Origin: JAWKTT01 sp041398965 | Lineage (GTDB): Bacteria; Planctomycetota; Planctomycetia; Planctomycetales; Planctomycetaceae | Reading direction: 5' to 3' | Length of the DNA stretch: 64,000 nucleotides | Assembly (NCBI GenBank): GCA_041398965.1 | Contig: JAWKTT010000023.1 | Location: 29,780 to 93,779, forward strand | Shown: one piece after another, positions 42,545 to 50,866 of the stretch | Layout of the letters: the number at the start of each line of letters is the position of its first letter | Numbering within the stretch: the first letter of the stretch is position 1 | The notes under the pieces: model-generated | What the model saw: only the letters and a program-made list of their open reading frames with translations | What the model was told of the DNA's origin: nothing | The model's database searches: none | Program-made: the position numbers and the translations under genes

Positions 42545-43656
42545 CGACAAATCGCCTTGACGCGGACCTGTATAATGCTGTCTGCTGCGGGAATCGAGAG
42601 AAGGTGCACGATCTTCTGGCAGGCGGTGCTGATCCGTACGCGAACTGCGGAAGGGCGATGCGAGCCTCTTTGGGGCACCCAGACATATTCGCGTATTTCG
42701 TCTCGCAGAAAGATGTGTTTAACGATCATGAGTTACCGGCTGCGAATCATGTTTTGACAGACGGTGTGTGGCAATACGTATTCCCTTTGCTTTTACCAAA
42801 ACTCGCGCATCCGAATGTCACGGACTGGCATGGGTGTACGTTGTTGTTTAGTGCAGTTGTAGGTGAGCTTGGAGCCGCCGTTGAAGTTCTTGAAGCTTTC
42901 GGAGCTAAGCTTTCAATGACAGAGCAGTTACATGCGGCTGTTGCGCTGAATCGTATCTCAGATGTGCGAGACTGCATTGAACGTGGCGCTGATGTCAATG
43001 CTGTTTACAGAGACACCACACCCCTCTATGCATCTCTGTGGTCAGGTGAACAGAGTTTGTGGAGAACGTTACTGAGTGCCAAGGCAGACCCCAATGGAGT
43101 TAGTCCTATCCTGTGGAGAAATTTGATGTGCCTGGGGTTAAAGAGCGTCAATACGTTTGCAAATGTTCGTTCCCAGGGTGACGTTGCTTTAAGGTTTGCT
43201 GCAGTGTATGGAATGTGCGACGCGATACGTGACCTCTTAGAATTTGGAGCATCTCCTAATTACGTCAACTACAATAATATGACGCCATTTATGGACGCCG
43301 TTATTTCGGCCCAACCTGCGGCGGCGACGCTGCTGCATAAGGTGCAGCCTTCTTTCTCCACGGTTAACTGGAAACTTCTTTATGGTTGCCTTGTCGGTGA
43401 CGTGCACATTGTGCGAGACGCCATTGCGAGTGGGGCTGACGCGAAGTTTCGCGGCGATGTCAAGCAGGCGCAGATGGGATCTCTTGGGCTCAGTGTATGC
43501 GCGCAGGCGTTTGACTTGGTGCAATACCTTTGTCGCAACTGCCAGCTGGATTCTCACGATGTCCTAACGGCTTTCCCGTTGTCAAAAGGCGATAACACCC
43601 CCGTGGGCAGACGGATTACAGATGAGATACGGATGATCGTTGAGAAATATTTGTAG
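42526..43656 (+). CDS. Ankyrin-repeat protein
   Basis: A 376-residue soluble protein built of degenerate ankyrin repeats: LYNAVCCGNREKVHDLLAGG (about 15-34), LHAAVALNRISDVRDCIERG (134-153), ALRFAAVYGMCDAIRDLLEF (222-241), LLYGCLVGDVHIVRDAIASG (284-303) and a last one near 320-345. Conserved G-A-D or G-A-S residues end the repeats (GADPYAN, GADVNAV, GASPNYV, GADAKFR). No signal peptide. Ankyrin proteins bind other proteins; in bacteria they are frequent as immunity partners of toxins. Codon use is less GC-rich at third positions (many TTT, GCT, GTT) than in neighbours, a hint of acquisition. It overlaps the upstream remnant by 19 bases. Confidence 0.8.
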   Translation: MVYEKLTTNRLDADLYNAVCCGNREKVHDLLAGGADPYANCGRAMRASLGHPDIFAYFVSQKDVFNDHELPAANHVLTDGVWQYVFPLLLPKLAHPNVTDWHGCTLLFSAVVGELGAAVEVLEAFGAKLSMTEQLHAAVALNRISDVRDCIERGADVNAVYRDTTPLYASLWSGEQSLWRTLLSAKADPNGVSPILWRNLMCLGLKSVNTFANVRSQGDVALRFAAVYGMCDAIRDLLEFGASPNYVNYNNMTPFMDAVISAQPAAATLLHKVQPSFSTVNWKLLYGCLVGDVHIVRDAIASGADAKFRGDVKQAQMGSLGLSVCAQAFDLVQYLCRNCQLDSHDVLTAFPLSKGDNTPVGRRITDEIRMIVEKYL

Positions 43657-43665
43657 TTTCTGTAG

Positions 43666-43708
43666 GTCAGCTAAGTAGGGTCCGCACAGCGGACCCTACT
43701 TGGCTGAC
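43666..43708. terminator. Strong hairpin between convergent genes
   Basis: GTCAGCTAAGTAGGGTCCGC (43666-43685) and GCGGACCCTACTTGGCTGAC (43689-43708) form a 20-base stem with one mismatch and a 3-base loop (ACA). It lies between the stops of the ankyrin gene and the DUF4303 gene. It is followed by a fragment of the 130-bp dispersed element (ACGATTTTCAACAGGCTG, 43712-43729). Confidence 0.75.
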
Positions 43709-43756
43709 CCACGATTTTCAACAGGCTGCTACGTCACTGTCTGACAGTTATCAGCG

Positions 43757-44440
43757 TTACCGGTATTTCTCATAACCTAGTGCTCGCGCAAACCGATCCG
43801 CAACTTCTGGAGTGTTGACGGCATCCACACAATTCATTCCCAACATTTCAAGGTGGGTTGACGGATCAGTGCTTCCCGCACAAAGAAGCGTGTCGGCGGC
43901 AAATACGCCTTCCTCACGACATTTTCGCAATGCATTAACGAGCAAATCGAATCGCTGGTCTCTTGCTTTCGCCCAGAGTGCGTTATCTCCGTTCGAGGCG
44001 TCGGCAAGATCCTTGAACTGTTTCGATATTTCATCGAATGGCTTGTCGTTGGCCGAATCCATCCACTCGACATAAACGTATCCAATCTCTGGATAACCAA
44101 CCTCCTTCTCCCGCACCCAATCTCGAGTACACGCAACGTGGTAGAGTGTTCTGACATCGTCGTCCGTGCACAAAGCGAACCCAAACAACTCCGACTTGGA
44201 CGCGCGCAATTGCTCCGCGGCTTGGCGAACAGCGTTCGTTATCTGAAGTTGAAGGCCATCGGGTTGGCTTGACTTTATCGCTCTGTCTTCTTTCACTGAC
44301 TGTGGATCGTGCCGGACTTTGCTTTGAGGCGATATCGAGATGTCTGACGACACCCAATTGCACCCAAGTATTGGGGCGACTGCAGATACAGCGATTGCTT
44401 TCGCTGCGAGCCGACGATCGATGTTTGGGTGATGATTCAT
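43757..44440 (-). CDS. DUF4303 lipoprotein
   Basis: A 227-residue protein with a signal peptide and lipobox (VSAVAPILGC, Cys27), so it is predicted to be membrane anchored. The mature part matches DUF4303: LFGFALCTDDDVRTLYHVACTRDWV, GYVYVEWMDS, and a long helical C-terminus ending with DAVNTPEVADRFARALGYEKYR. DUF4303 proteins are often encoded next to toxin or SMI1/KNR4-type immunity genes. The lipoprotein form is unusual for a family mostly seen as soluble. It converges on the ankyrin gene across the hairpin at 43666. Codon use is also less GC-biased than in core genes here. Confidence 0.75.
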   Translation of the reverse strand: MNHHPNIDRRLAAKAIAVSAVAPILGCNWVSSDISISPQSKVRHDPQSVKEDRAIKSSQPDGLQLQITNAVRQAAEQLRASKSELFGFALCTDDDVRTLYHVACTRDWVREKEVGYPEIGYVYVEWMDSANDKPFDEISKQFKDLADASNGDNALWAKARDQRFDLLVNALRKCREEGVFAADTLLCAGSTDPSTHLEMLGMNCVDAVNTPEVADRFARALGYEKYR

Positions 44441-44484
44441 TTTTCCGCCACAAGGGTATTCAGGGATAGCGGACCCTACTGTCC

Positions 44485-44784
44485 CTAAGGTTCAACCTTG
44501 ATGCAGAGGCCGTAGATGGAGGGGGGGATCCAGCCGTTGATTCGGCCTTTGTTGTTGCCGATCTGGAATCGTTCGCCTTGGATCGCTTTAATGAGGTGCA
44601 GGTATTCGTGTCCTTTGACCTTGCAGAGGACGATGTCGCCGACAGATAAATCTGAAGCGGCGACAGGTTTCACGGTGCAGAGCTGGCCGGAGTTGATCTT
44701 TCCGGTCATCGAGTTTCCACGTGGACGAAACGAAACGGTTTCTCCGGCGATTAACTTCTCGATGTAATGCGAGGCCCATCCCAT
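44485..44784 (-). CDS. Minimal S24/S26-type peptidase-like protein
   Basis: A 99-residue protein equal to only the catalytic fold of LexA/signal-peptidase proteases. Ser25 lies in RPRGNSMTGKI (like the G-x-S-M motif of S24/S26 enzymes) and Lys67 in YLHLIKAIQG fits the general-base lysine; between them GDIVLCKVKG matches the conserved strand. There is no DNA-binding domain as in LexA and no membrane anchor as in LepB. It may cleave a partner protein or be a binding relic. It lies 86 bases downstream of lpdA on the same strand. Confidence 0.65.
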   Translation of the reverse strand: MGWASHYIEKLIAGETVSFRPRGNSMTGKINSGQLCTVKPVAASDLSVGDIVLCKVKGHEYLHLIKAIQGERFQIGNNKGRINGWIPPSIYGLCIKVEP

Positions 44785-44870
44785 GCTATCGGCTCTTGCG
44801 TTGATACGCGAATGAATGCGTAGTACAGGGGGCTGACGCCCCCCGCTTGTTGGGGGTTGCTCGTTGGGGC

Positions 44871-46253
44871 TTAGAAGTGGATGGCTCGGCCGTCGACGGC
44901 GAAGGCGGCTTCTTTGACGGCTTCACTTAGGGTCGGGTGGGCGTGGCAGGTGCGGGCGATATCTTCGCTGGAGGCTCCGAAGGACATGGCGGTGGACGCT
45001 TCCGCGATCAGTTCGCCGGCGTGAGGGCCGATGATGTGGACGCCGAGGACCCGGTCGGTCTTTGCGTCGGCCAGAATCTTGACGCGGCCATCGGTCTGAC
45101 CGCTCGCCCGGGCACGACCGTTCGCCAGGAAGGGGAAGATCCCTTTGCGATACTCGCGGCCCTCTTCTTTGAGGGCCTCTTCGGTCTTGCCGACGGTCGC
45201 GATCTCTGGCTCCGTGTAGACGACGCCGGGGATGACGCCGTAATCGACATGGCCATATCCGGTGTAGAGATGTTCCACACAAGCGACCCCTTCTTCCTCA
45301 GCCTTGTGGGCCAGCATGGCTCCGCCGACGACATCGCCGATGGCAAACAGGCCGGGTGATGACGTTTGAAAGTGGCCATCGATCGTGATGAAGCCCCGTT
45401 TGTCGGTCTGCACCTGACACGTTTCGAGGCCGAGACCTTCGGTGTTGGGGCGACGACCGACGGCAACGAGGACGCGGTCGGCCCGGACTGGTTCTTCGCC
45501 ATCAATGCTGACATCGCAGGTCTTACGGTTCCGTTTGACGCCGGTCACCTTGCAGCCGAGTCGGAATTCGAGCCCTTGCTTCTTGAAGATTTTGAGGGCT
45601 TCGCTCGCGGTGTCGGCATCCATGCCGGGGAGGATGCGATCGAGGTATTCGAGGATGGTGACTTTCGAGCCGAGGCGTCGCCAGACTGTGCCGAGTTCGA
45701 GTCCGATGTACCCGGCCCCGATGACGACGAGGTGAGGGGGGACTTCGTCAAAGTCGAGGGCTTCGGTGCTGGAGACGATGCGGTCTCCGTCGAGTTCGAT
45801 CCCGGGGAGCGTGCTGGGGGTGCTGCCGGTGGCAATGAGGATGTTCGGAGCGGTGAGAACTTGTTCGCCGTCGGAGCTTTGGACGATGACCCGCCCAGGT
45901 CCATCGAGGCGGGCGTCTCCGAGATAGCGGGCGACTTTGTTCTTTTTGAGGAGGGCTTCGATCCCTCCGCCGAGCGTTTGGACGACTCGTTCTTTGTGCT
46001 TTCCCATTGCGGCAATGTCGATTGAGACCCCTCTGACCTGGATGCCCCGGGCGTCGAGGTGTTGGGTCTCTTCAAAGAGTCGGCTGGTTTCGAGGAGTGC
46101 TTTCGAGGGGATACAGCCGACGCGGAGGCAGGTCCCCCCGAGGAGCTTTTCCCGTTCGATGCAGGCGACGTTTTTGCCGAGTTGGGCGGCACGAATGGCG
46201 GCGACGTATCCTCCGGGACCGGCACCAATGACAATCAGGTCGTGTTCAGGCAT
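44871..46253 (-). CDS. lpdA: Dihydrolipoyl dehydrogenase
   Basis: The 460-residue flavoenzyme (E3) reoxidises lipoamide in 2-oxoacid dehydrogenase complexes and the glycine cleavage system, passing electrons to NAD+. It has the FAD loop VIGAGPGGYVAAIRAAQ (8-24), the redox disulfide C42/C47 in GGTCLRVGCIPSK, the NAD loop VIGAGYIGLELGTVWRRLG, FAIGDVVGG, and the C-terminal HAHPTLSEAVKEAA with the catalytic His-Glu pair. Length is normal. The E1 and E2 genes are not in the window. Confidence 0.96.
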   Translation of the reverse strand: MPEHDLIVIGAGPGGYVAAIRAAQLGKNVACIEREKLLGGTCLRVGCIPSKALLETSRLFEETQHLDARGIQVRGVSIDIAAMGKHKERVVQTLGGGIEALLKKNKVARYLGDARLDGPGRVIVQSSDGEQVLTAPNILIATGSTPSTLPGIELDGDRIVSSTEALDFDEVPPHLVVIGAGYIGLELGTVWRRLGSKVTILEYLDRILPGMDADTASEALKIFKKQGLEFRLGCKVTGVKRNRKTCDVSIDGEEPVRADRVLVAVGRRPNTEGLGLETCQVQTDKRGFITIDGHFQTSSPGLFAIGDVVGGAMLAHKAEEEGVACVEHLYTGYGHVDYGVIPGVVYTEPEIATVGKTEEALKEEGREYRKGIFPFLANGRARASGQTDGRVKILADAKTDRVLGVHIIGPHAGELIAEASTAMSFGASSEDIARTCHAHPTLSEAVKEAAFAVDGRAIHF

Positions 46254-46732
46254 GGTTCGATGTGGGGAAAATCAATGGGTTTGCAAAGATGGAAGAGTGA
46301 CCGGGTTTCGACTCACCGGTGACAGAGTATTCACTCTCTCTCGAATGCAACAGGGAACAAATACAGAAAAGAACCGCAAAGTTCCTGAATCAACACGATG
46401 GCATTCGTCTGCATTCCGTTTTAGAATGGAAGGCGGTCATGGAGGTTGGCAGCGGAGTCTGTGAGACATTGGCCTCGCGTGGGGCGGAGGGTGTCTTATC
46501 TCTCTGTTGCTCTCAGGTGCTGCCTCCCGAGGGTGGCCTCTGTTGATTCGTTGGTCGTCTCTTATCAGAATGAAGTGCACCGATTCCGGTCTCTGCATCA
46601 GGCGAACTTCGAGGACCATTTCCAATTGTTGAAGTCGACAGTTGCCAGTCCGCAAGATTCCTGACGACAACTTGACATCACTTAGCGAACTTAACGAAGC
46701 GTATACGCTCATCAACCTGGAGAATGATTGCC
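46254..46732. other. Intergenic region upstream of the MotA/ExbD operon
   Basis: About 480 bases between divergent lpdA and the MotA-like gene. Short open frames have no recognisable motif or ribosome-binding site. Promoters for both directions are expected here; no repeat family was recognised. Confidence 0.4.
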
Positions 46733-47602
46733 ATGATTGAACGACTGTTCCCTGGTCGCCGGCTGTCCGGAGCGATCCTGTTGCTGGCGGCGATGCTTGT
46801 GGGGGGCTTCCTGCTGTTGTCCGCGCCGGCATTCGCCGACGATGCTGCAGCACCTGAAGGGGCTGCCCCCGCCGCTCCTGCTGCTGCGCCGGCTGCCCCT
46901 GCGGGAGAGGCGTCGGAAACCCCAAAGCCTGCTGGTCAAACGACGATGCTCAGCATGATTGTCAACGGCCTTGGGATCGTGTGGGGTCCGGTCTTTTTGA
47001 TTCTCAGCTTCGTCATGGTCGCCGTGTTGGTGATGAACATGTTGCAACTCCGTCGCGACAGTTTGCTGCCGGCTGCCTTCATCGAAGTTTTCGAACAGAA
47101 GCTGCAAGCGAAAGACTATCAGGGAGCCTACGACACCGCTCGGGCTGATGAGTCGTTTGTTGCTCGCGTGCTGGCTGCCGGTTTGGGACGACTGAATCGA
47201 GGCTATGAAGAGGCGATTGAAGGGATGCAGGAAGTGGGTGAAGAAGAGACGATGGCGATGGACCACAAGATCGGTTACCTCGCGTTGATCGGTTCGGTCG
47301 CTCCGATGGTTGGGCTACTGGGAACGGTCGCCGGTATGATCGCGTCCTTCTCCCTCATCGCCAGCAGCGAGTCTCCTCCTAAGCCAAAAGAACTGGCTGA
47401 AGGGATTTCAACCGCTCTGGTGACCACCCTGTTTGGTCTGGGTGTCGCGATTCCCGCGATGGTCGCCTACAGCTTGCTTCGCAACCGGATGAACCGTGTC
47501 GTCTTGGAAGTGGGGATTGTCAGCGAAGGGCTGATGTCTCGCTTCAACAAGAAGCCCGGTGGAGGCGGACCAGCCGCTGCTCCGGCGATGAAGGCGGAAT
47601 AG
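46733..47602 (+). CDS. MotA/TolQ/ExbB-type proton channel protein
   Basis: A 289-residue membrane protein starting with a signal-like helix (LSGAILLLAAMLVGGFLLLSAPAFA), an Ala/Pro-rich linker, and three membrane helices (about 62-90, 178-205 and 224-250: IGYLALIGSVAPMVGLLGTVAGMIASFSLIA, ISTALVTTLFGLGVAIPAMVAYSLL). The GLLGTVxGMI motif with conserved Thr and the second TM with LxTTLxGLxVAIP are the TolQ/ExbB signature. With ExbD proteins it forms a proton-driven motor that energises outer-membrane or periplasmic functions. ATG 46733 has GGAGAATG at about ten bases; 46724 would lie on top of it. Followed by three exbD genes. Confidence 0.9.
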   Translation: MIERLFPGRRLSGAILLLAAMLVGGFLLLSAPAFADDAAAPEGAAPAAPAAAPAAPAGEASETPKPAGQTTMLSMIVNGLGIVWGPVFLILSFVMVAVLVMNMLQLRRDSLLPAAFIEVFEQKLQAKDYQGAYDTARADESFVARVLAAGLGRLNRGYEEAIEGMQEVGEEETMAMDHKIGYLALIGSVAPMVGLLGTVAGMIASFSLIASSESPPKPKELAEGISTALVTTLFGLGVAIPAMVAYSLLRNRMNRVVLEVGIVSEGLMSRFNKKPGGGGPAAAPAMKAE

Positions 47603-47720
47603 TTTCTCGATGTTCGATCTCGCACAGTCAGCGATTGACCTCAACCGGCAGTCGCTGACTGTTGATCCCCCCAGAATTCCGATCACGACCTGATCTTGCA
47701 GTGGACATGAGGGACTTTCG

Positions 47721-48194
47721 ATGAGAATCAAGAATGCTCCGACCAACTTGGTTGAAGCCGACATGACCCCGATGATCGACATGGTCTTTCAGCTGGTGGC
47801 GTTCTTTATGATCGTCACCAACTTCGACCAGCAGCAGGCGGACGAGCGCGTGCAACTTCCGGCGGAAGCGATGGCTCGTCCACGTGCCGTCGCCGTTAAG
47901 CTGGACCTTGTCCTCAACGTCGGATTCGAGCGGAACGAAGACGGTTCGCTGAAAAACCCGGATGCACAACTCTACTTCCCCGGCGAAGACTCGCTCGACG
48001 CCCGTTATTGTCGTGATCGCATCATTCAGGAAGCCCAGGTGGCGCGTCTGCGGGACCAGTTGAAGGATACTGTCGTCTCGATCCGGGCTGACGCGGATGT
48101 GCCGACCGGGATCATCCAAAAGCTGATTCAAATGTGCCAAGAGCAGGGCTATTCGAAGTTCGCGCTGAAGGCCCGCGCAGGCGATGGTCCTTAG
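47721..48194 (+). CDS. ExbD/TolR family protein 1
   Basis: A 157-residue protein with one membrane helix near the N-terminus containing the proton-carrying aspartate (EADMTPMIDMVFQLVAFFMIV, Asp20) and a periplasmic domain (ERVQLPAEAM, VVSIRADADVPTGIIQKLIQMCQEQGYSKFALKA). It differs clearly from the other two ExbD proteins downstream and has a longer insert in its periplasmic part. It lies 118 bases after the MotA-like gene. Confidence 0.9.
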   Translation: MRIKNAPTNLVEADMTPMIDMVFQLVAFFMIVTNFDQQQADERVQLPAEAMARPRAVAVKLDLVLNVGFERNEDGSLKNPDAQLYFPGEDSLDARYCRDRIIQEAQVARLRDQLKDTVVSIRADADVPTGIIQKLIQMCQEQGYSKFALKARAGDGP

Positions 48195-48275
48195 AGTCGC
48201 ATCGTCCCTCATGGGCCATCTCTTGCTGCCGACCGACGCCAACTTACTCATTCCGGCTTCAGAAGTGATTTAACT

Positions 48276-48764
48276 ATGAAGATTCGCAACAAACTCCCCT
48301 CAGGCAAGATCGAGATGCAGATGTCGGCCATGATCGACATCGTGTTTCAGCTGCTGATCTTCTTCATGCTGACCCTGAAAATCATCCCCGAAGAAGGGGA
48401 GTTCGAGATCAACATGCCGGTTGGGGCCCAGAATTCTGCGTCGACGGAGCCAAACATTGACTTTACCGTCCGATTGATCTCCGACAGTGCCGGGAACCTT
48501 CGGGAAATTCGGATTGGCGATACGTCTCTCGGCAACGATGAGGCGGCTTTCCTGCGGCTGAACAACCAAGTCAAGAGCCATGCCAAGTCGGGAGGAAAGT
48601 TCAACGACGACATGGAGGTCACCCTCGATGTCGACTACGAACTGAACTACAAGTACATCATTAAGGCTGTCGCCAACTGCACCGGCTACCGGGAAGGTGA
48701 CAAGACCGTCAAGTTCTTGGAGAAGATCAAATTTTCCGCCCCGCGAGAGCCGAAGGCAGGCTAG
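48276..48764 (+). CDS. ExbD/TolR family protein 2
   Basis: A 162-residue protein with an N-terminal cytoplasmic stretch (MKIRNKLPSGKIEMQMSAM), the membrane helix with the essential Asp (MIDIVFQLLIFFMLTLKII) and a periplasmic domain beginning GEFEINMPVG. Nearly the same as protein 3 in the first 45 residues and in the segment around DVDYELNYKYIIKAVANC. The internal ASTEPNIDFTVRLISD segment differs. It is 81 bases downstream of protein 1. Confidence 0.9.
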   Translation: MKIRNKLPSGKIEMQMSAMIDIVFQLLIFFMLTLKIIPEEGEFEINMPVGAQNSASTEPNIDFTVRLISDSAGNLREIRIGDTSLGNDEAAFLRLNNQVKSHAKSGGKFNDDMEVTLDVDYELNYKYIIKAVANCTGYREGDKTVKFLEKIKFSAPREPKAG

Positions 48765-48909
48765 AGTATTAGGATTTCGATTGAACGCCCCTCCAAGCCC
48801 CCCGACTGTTTTGGCGGGGGGACCGCGATCCACATAGGGGCCCCTTTCTATAAAAGTTACACGAAGTCCGCACGATCACTTGGTTACTCCTTTTTCAAGG
48901 TGACACACC

Positions 48910-49389
48910 ATGCAGATTCGCAACAAGTTGGCTTCCGGCAAGATCGAGATGCAGATGTCGGCGATGATCGACATCGTGTTTCAGCTGCTGATCTTCTTCA
49001 TGCTCACCCTGAAGATCATCCCCGAAGAGGGGGACTTTACGATGAACATGCCATTGTGTGTCTGTCATTTTGCCCCAGATGTGGATTACACCGTACGACT
49101 TGTCGCCGATGCCGATGGGAACTTACAGCAGATTATGGTGGGGGACCAATCGCTTGGGAACGATGAAGCTGCATTTTCCAGGCTTAACAGCGAGGTAAAG
49201 AACTACGCGAAATCAGGTGGGCAGTTTAACGACGACATCGCGGTCACGCTCGATGTCGACTACGAACTCAACTACAAATACATCATCAAGGCGGTCGCCA
49301 ACTGCACCAGCTCCCGCGAAGGGGACCGCACAGTCAAGTTCCTCGAAAGCGTCAAGTTCGCCCCCCCTCGCGAACCTCGAACAACATAA
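48910..49389 (+). CDS. ExbD/TolR family protein 3
   Basis: A 159-residue tandem paralogue of protein 2. It shares MQIRNKLASGKIEMQMSAM and the following helix but replaces the short periplasmic loop by LCVCHFAPDVDYT, which introduces two cysteines. The remaining periplasmic domain follows the same pattern to the end (NCTSSREGDRTVKFLESV). Duplication must be recent, because DNA identity remains high over the first 130 bases and the last 120. A three-ExbD arrangement downstream of one MotA/TolQ protein is not the standard one-to-one set. Confidence 0.9.
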   Translation: MQIRNKLASGKIEMQMSAMIDIVFQLLIFFMLTLKIIPEEGDFTMNMPLCVCHFAPDVDYTVRLVADADGNLQQIMVGDQSLGNDEAAFSRLNSEVKNYAKSGGQFNDDIAVTLDVDYELNYKYIIKAVANCTSSREGDRTVKFLESVKFAPPREPRTT

Positions 49390-49436
49390 AGAACTACCCC
49401 AAAGCTCCCCGAACGTGTCGGGGGGACCACCACTCA

Positions 49437-50720
49437 TTGCGACCCTTGCGAGTCATCTGTCGGTTGAATGCGCTGCTGCTTACTTTTGATGTGCTTCCCC
49501 TCAGTTTGCTGGGCTGTTATGGGGTCGAGTGGATCGAGACTCCCCACTTCGACGAGTTGTCTGCACAAGGGCTTACCTTCGACTTCTGCTTCGCAACGCA
49601 AGACCTCTCTCCCGGCCTTGTTGTGGCCGATTCGGGGGAGACAGTCACTTGGCAATCTGGCGACGAACTGTCCCCCCGCCTCGATGGGGATGACATTGAG
49701 GCGGCCATCATTGGTCGCTGGACCGAGCGGATCACCGCCGCCTTCCCCAACTGCCGACTGCAAACATCGCGAGAGACCTCGCTCATCGACGCCCTCGATC
49801 ACGGCTTTCTCGACACTCCACTGCAATCCCTGGGCGAACTCTCGCTCCAGTGGCTGCGGCTCACAGGTCTTCCCGAACAGCTGATTCCGCCATCCGCACT
49901 GTTCGACTTATACCTGGAAGAGTTCTTCACCCCGGTCGAGTTACGCGACGCAGTCGCCCACTGGCTGAAGCAGCCGCCGGAGTACATCGCGGAACACTCA
50001 AACAAACAGCCGTTGTCTGACTTCGACTGGGTGACGGAGCATGTGGAGGCGATGTTGGAACTCGGTTTGCTCGACCGCGATCATCGCCCGGCGGACACCG
50101 AGTTGACTCGTTTTCGCCTCGCGTTGGCTGGTGCGATCATCAGTCAGCTCGATACTCAACTGGGCGAACTGCTGGAGGCTCTCGAACCGGCTGTTCTCTC
50201 GGACGAAACGGTCGTCATTGTTGCGGGACTGACGGGGCAACTGCTGATGCAACATCCGCACGTTGCCCAAGGGATGCCGCCGTTGGTGGACGAGCGACTG
50301 CATGTTCCGCTGTGGGTCTGGTCGAACGAGCCCGATTGGTCCGGCGTCCGTCGACGTGAGTTGACCGAGACGGCTGCCGTCATCGACCTCTTACAGGCGT
50401 TTTCCTCAGGAAGAACTCCCATTCGATCTGCATGTCATCATGATGTGTCAGGCATCAAGCCAGCATCGGACAAGTTTGCGACCCTGCCGGTCAGTGACGC
50501 CATCCTCTGGCGTTGGGCCGATGGTCCAGGTGCCCTTCGGACTTCACGGCATCATTGCGTCGTCGACTCCTGGCAGTCGATCGAGACCGGTGGCGACAGA
50601 GATGATGAGGTGAAACACTGGCTGTTCCTCAAGCCGGGTGATATTTGGGATCTCCGAGACGAATCTTCTCAATCCCCCGAGATGACCCGCACCCTTGCCG
50701 AGCAACTTTGCAGTCCCTGA
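49437..50720 (+). CDS. Degenerate sulfatase/alkaline-phosphatase-like protein
   Basis: A 427-residue protein whose beginning follows the sulfatase pattern (LLLTFDVLPLSLLGCYGVEWIETPHFDELSAQGLTFD, about residues 13-49, like the D-D-x-R-x-D-x-x-G-C-Y-G segment), and whose later part keeps VVIVAGLTGQLLMQHPHVAQGMPPLVDERLHVPLWVWSNE. However, the C-x-P-S-R formylglycine motif is absent (ATQDLSPGLVV is found in its place) and several metal ligands are missing, so catalytic sulfatase activity is unlikely. The first possible start is TTG 49437 with a weak GGGGGG site; no ATG precedes the conserved part. It follows exbD3 closely and may belong to the same operon. Confidence 0.7.
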   Translation: MRPLRVICRLNALLLTFDVLPLSLLGCYGVEWIETPHFDELSAQGLTFDFCFATQDLSPGLVVADSGETVTWQSGDELSPRLDGDDIEAAIIGRWTERITAAFPNCRLQTSRETSLIDALDHGFLDTPLQSLGELSLQWLRLTGLPEQLIPPSALFDLYLEEFFTPVELRDAVAHWLKQPPEYIAEHSNKQPLSDFDWVTEHVEAMLELGLLDRDHRPADTELTRFRLALAGAIISQLDTQLGELLEALEPAVLSDETVVIVAGLTGQLLMQHPHVAQGMPPLVDERLHVPLWVWSNEPDWSGVRRRELTETAAVIDLLQAFSSGRTPIRSACHHDVSGIKPASDKFATLPVSDAILWRWADGPGALRTSRHHCVVDSWQSIETGGDRDDEVKHWLFLKPGDIWDLRDESSQSPEMTRTLAEQLCSP

Positions 50721-50866
50721 TCGTCTTGCGACTCATCTGACGTATGGGGCGAAACGCGCGGTGTGACCTGCGTCTTCGCGAGAGTGGGCTTGTGCAACCA
50801 GAGGATTTGGCGATACTCAGCGTGTGGCTTACGAGAATGTGTTTCTCCTGAGATAGGCGATGAACC

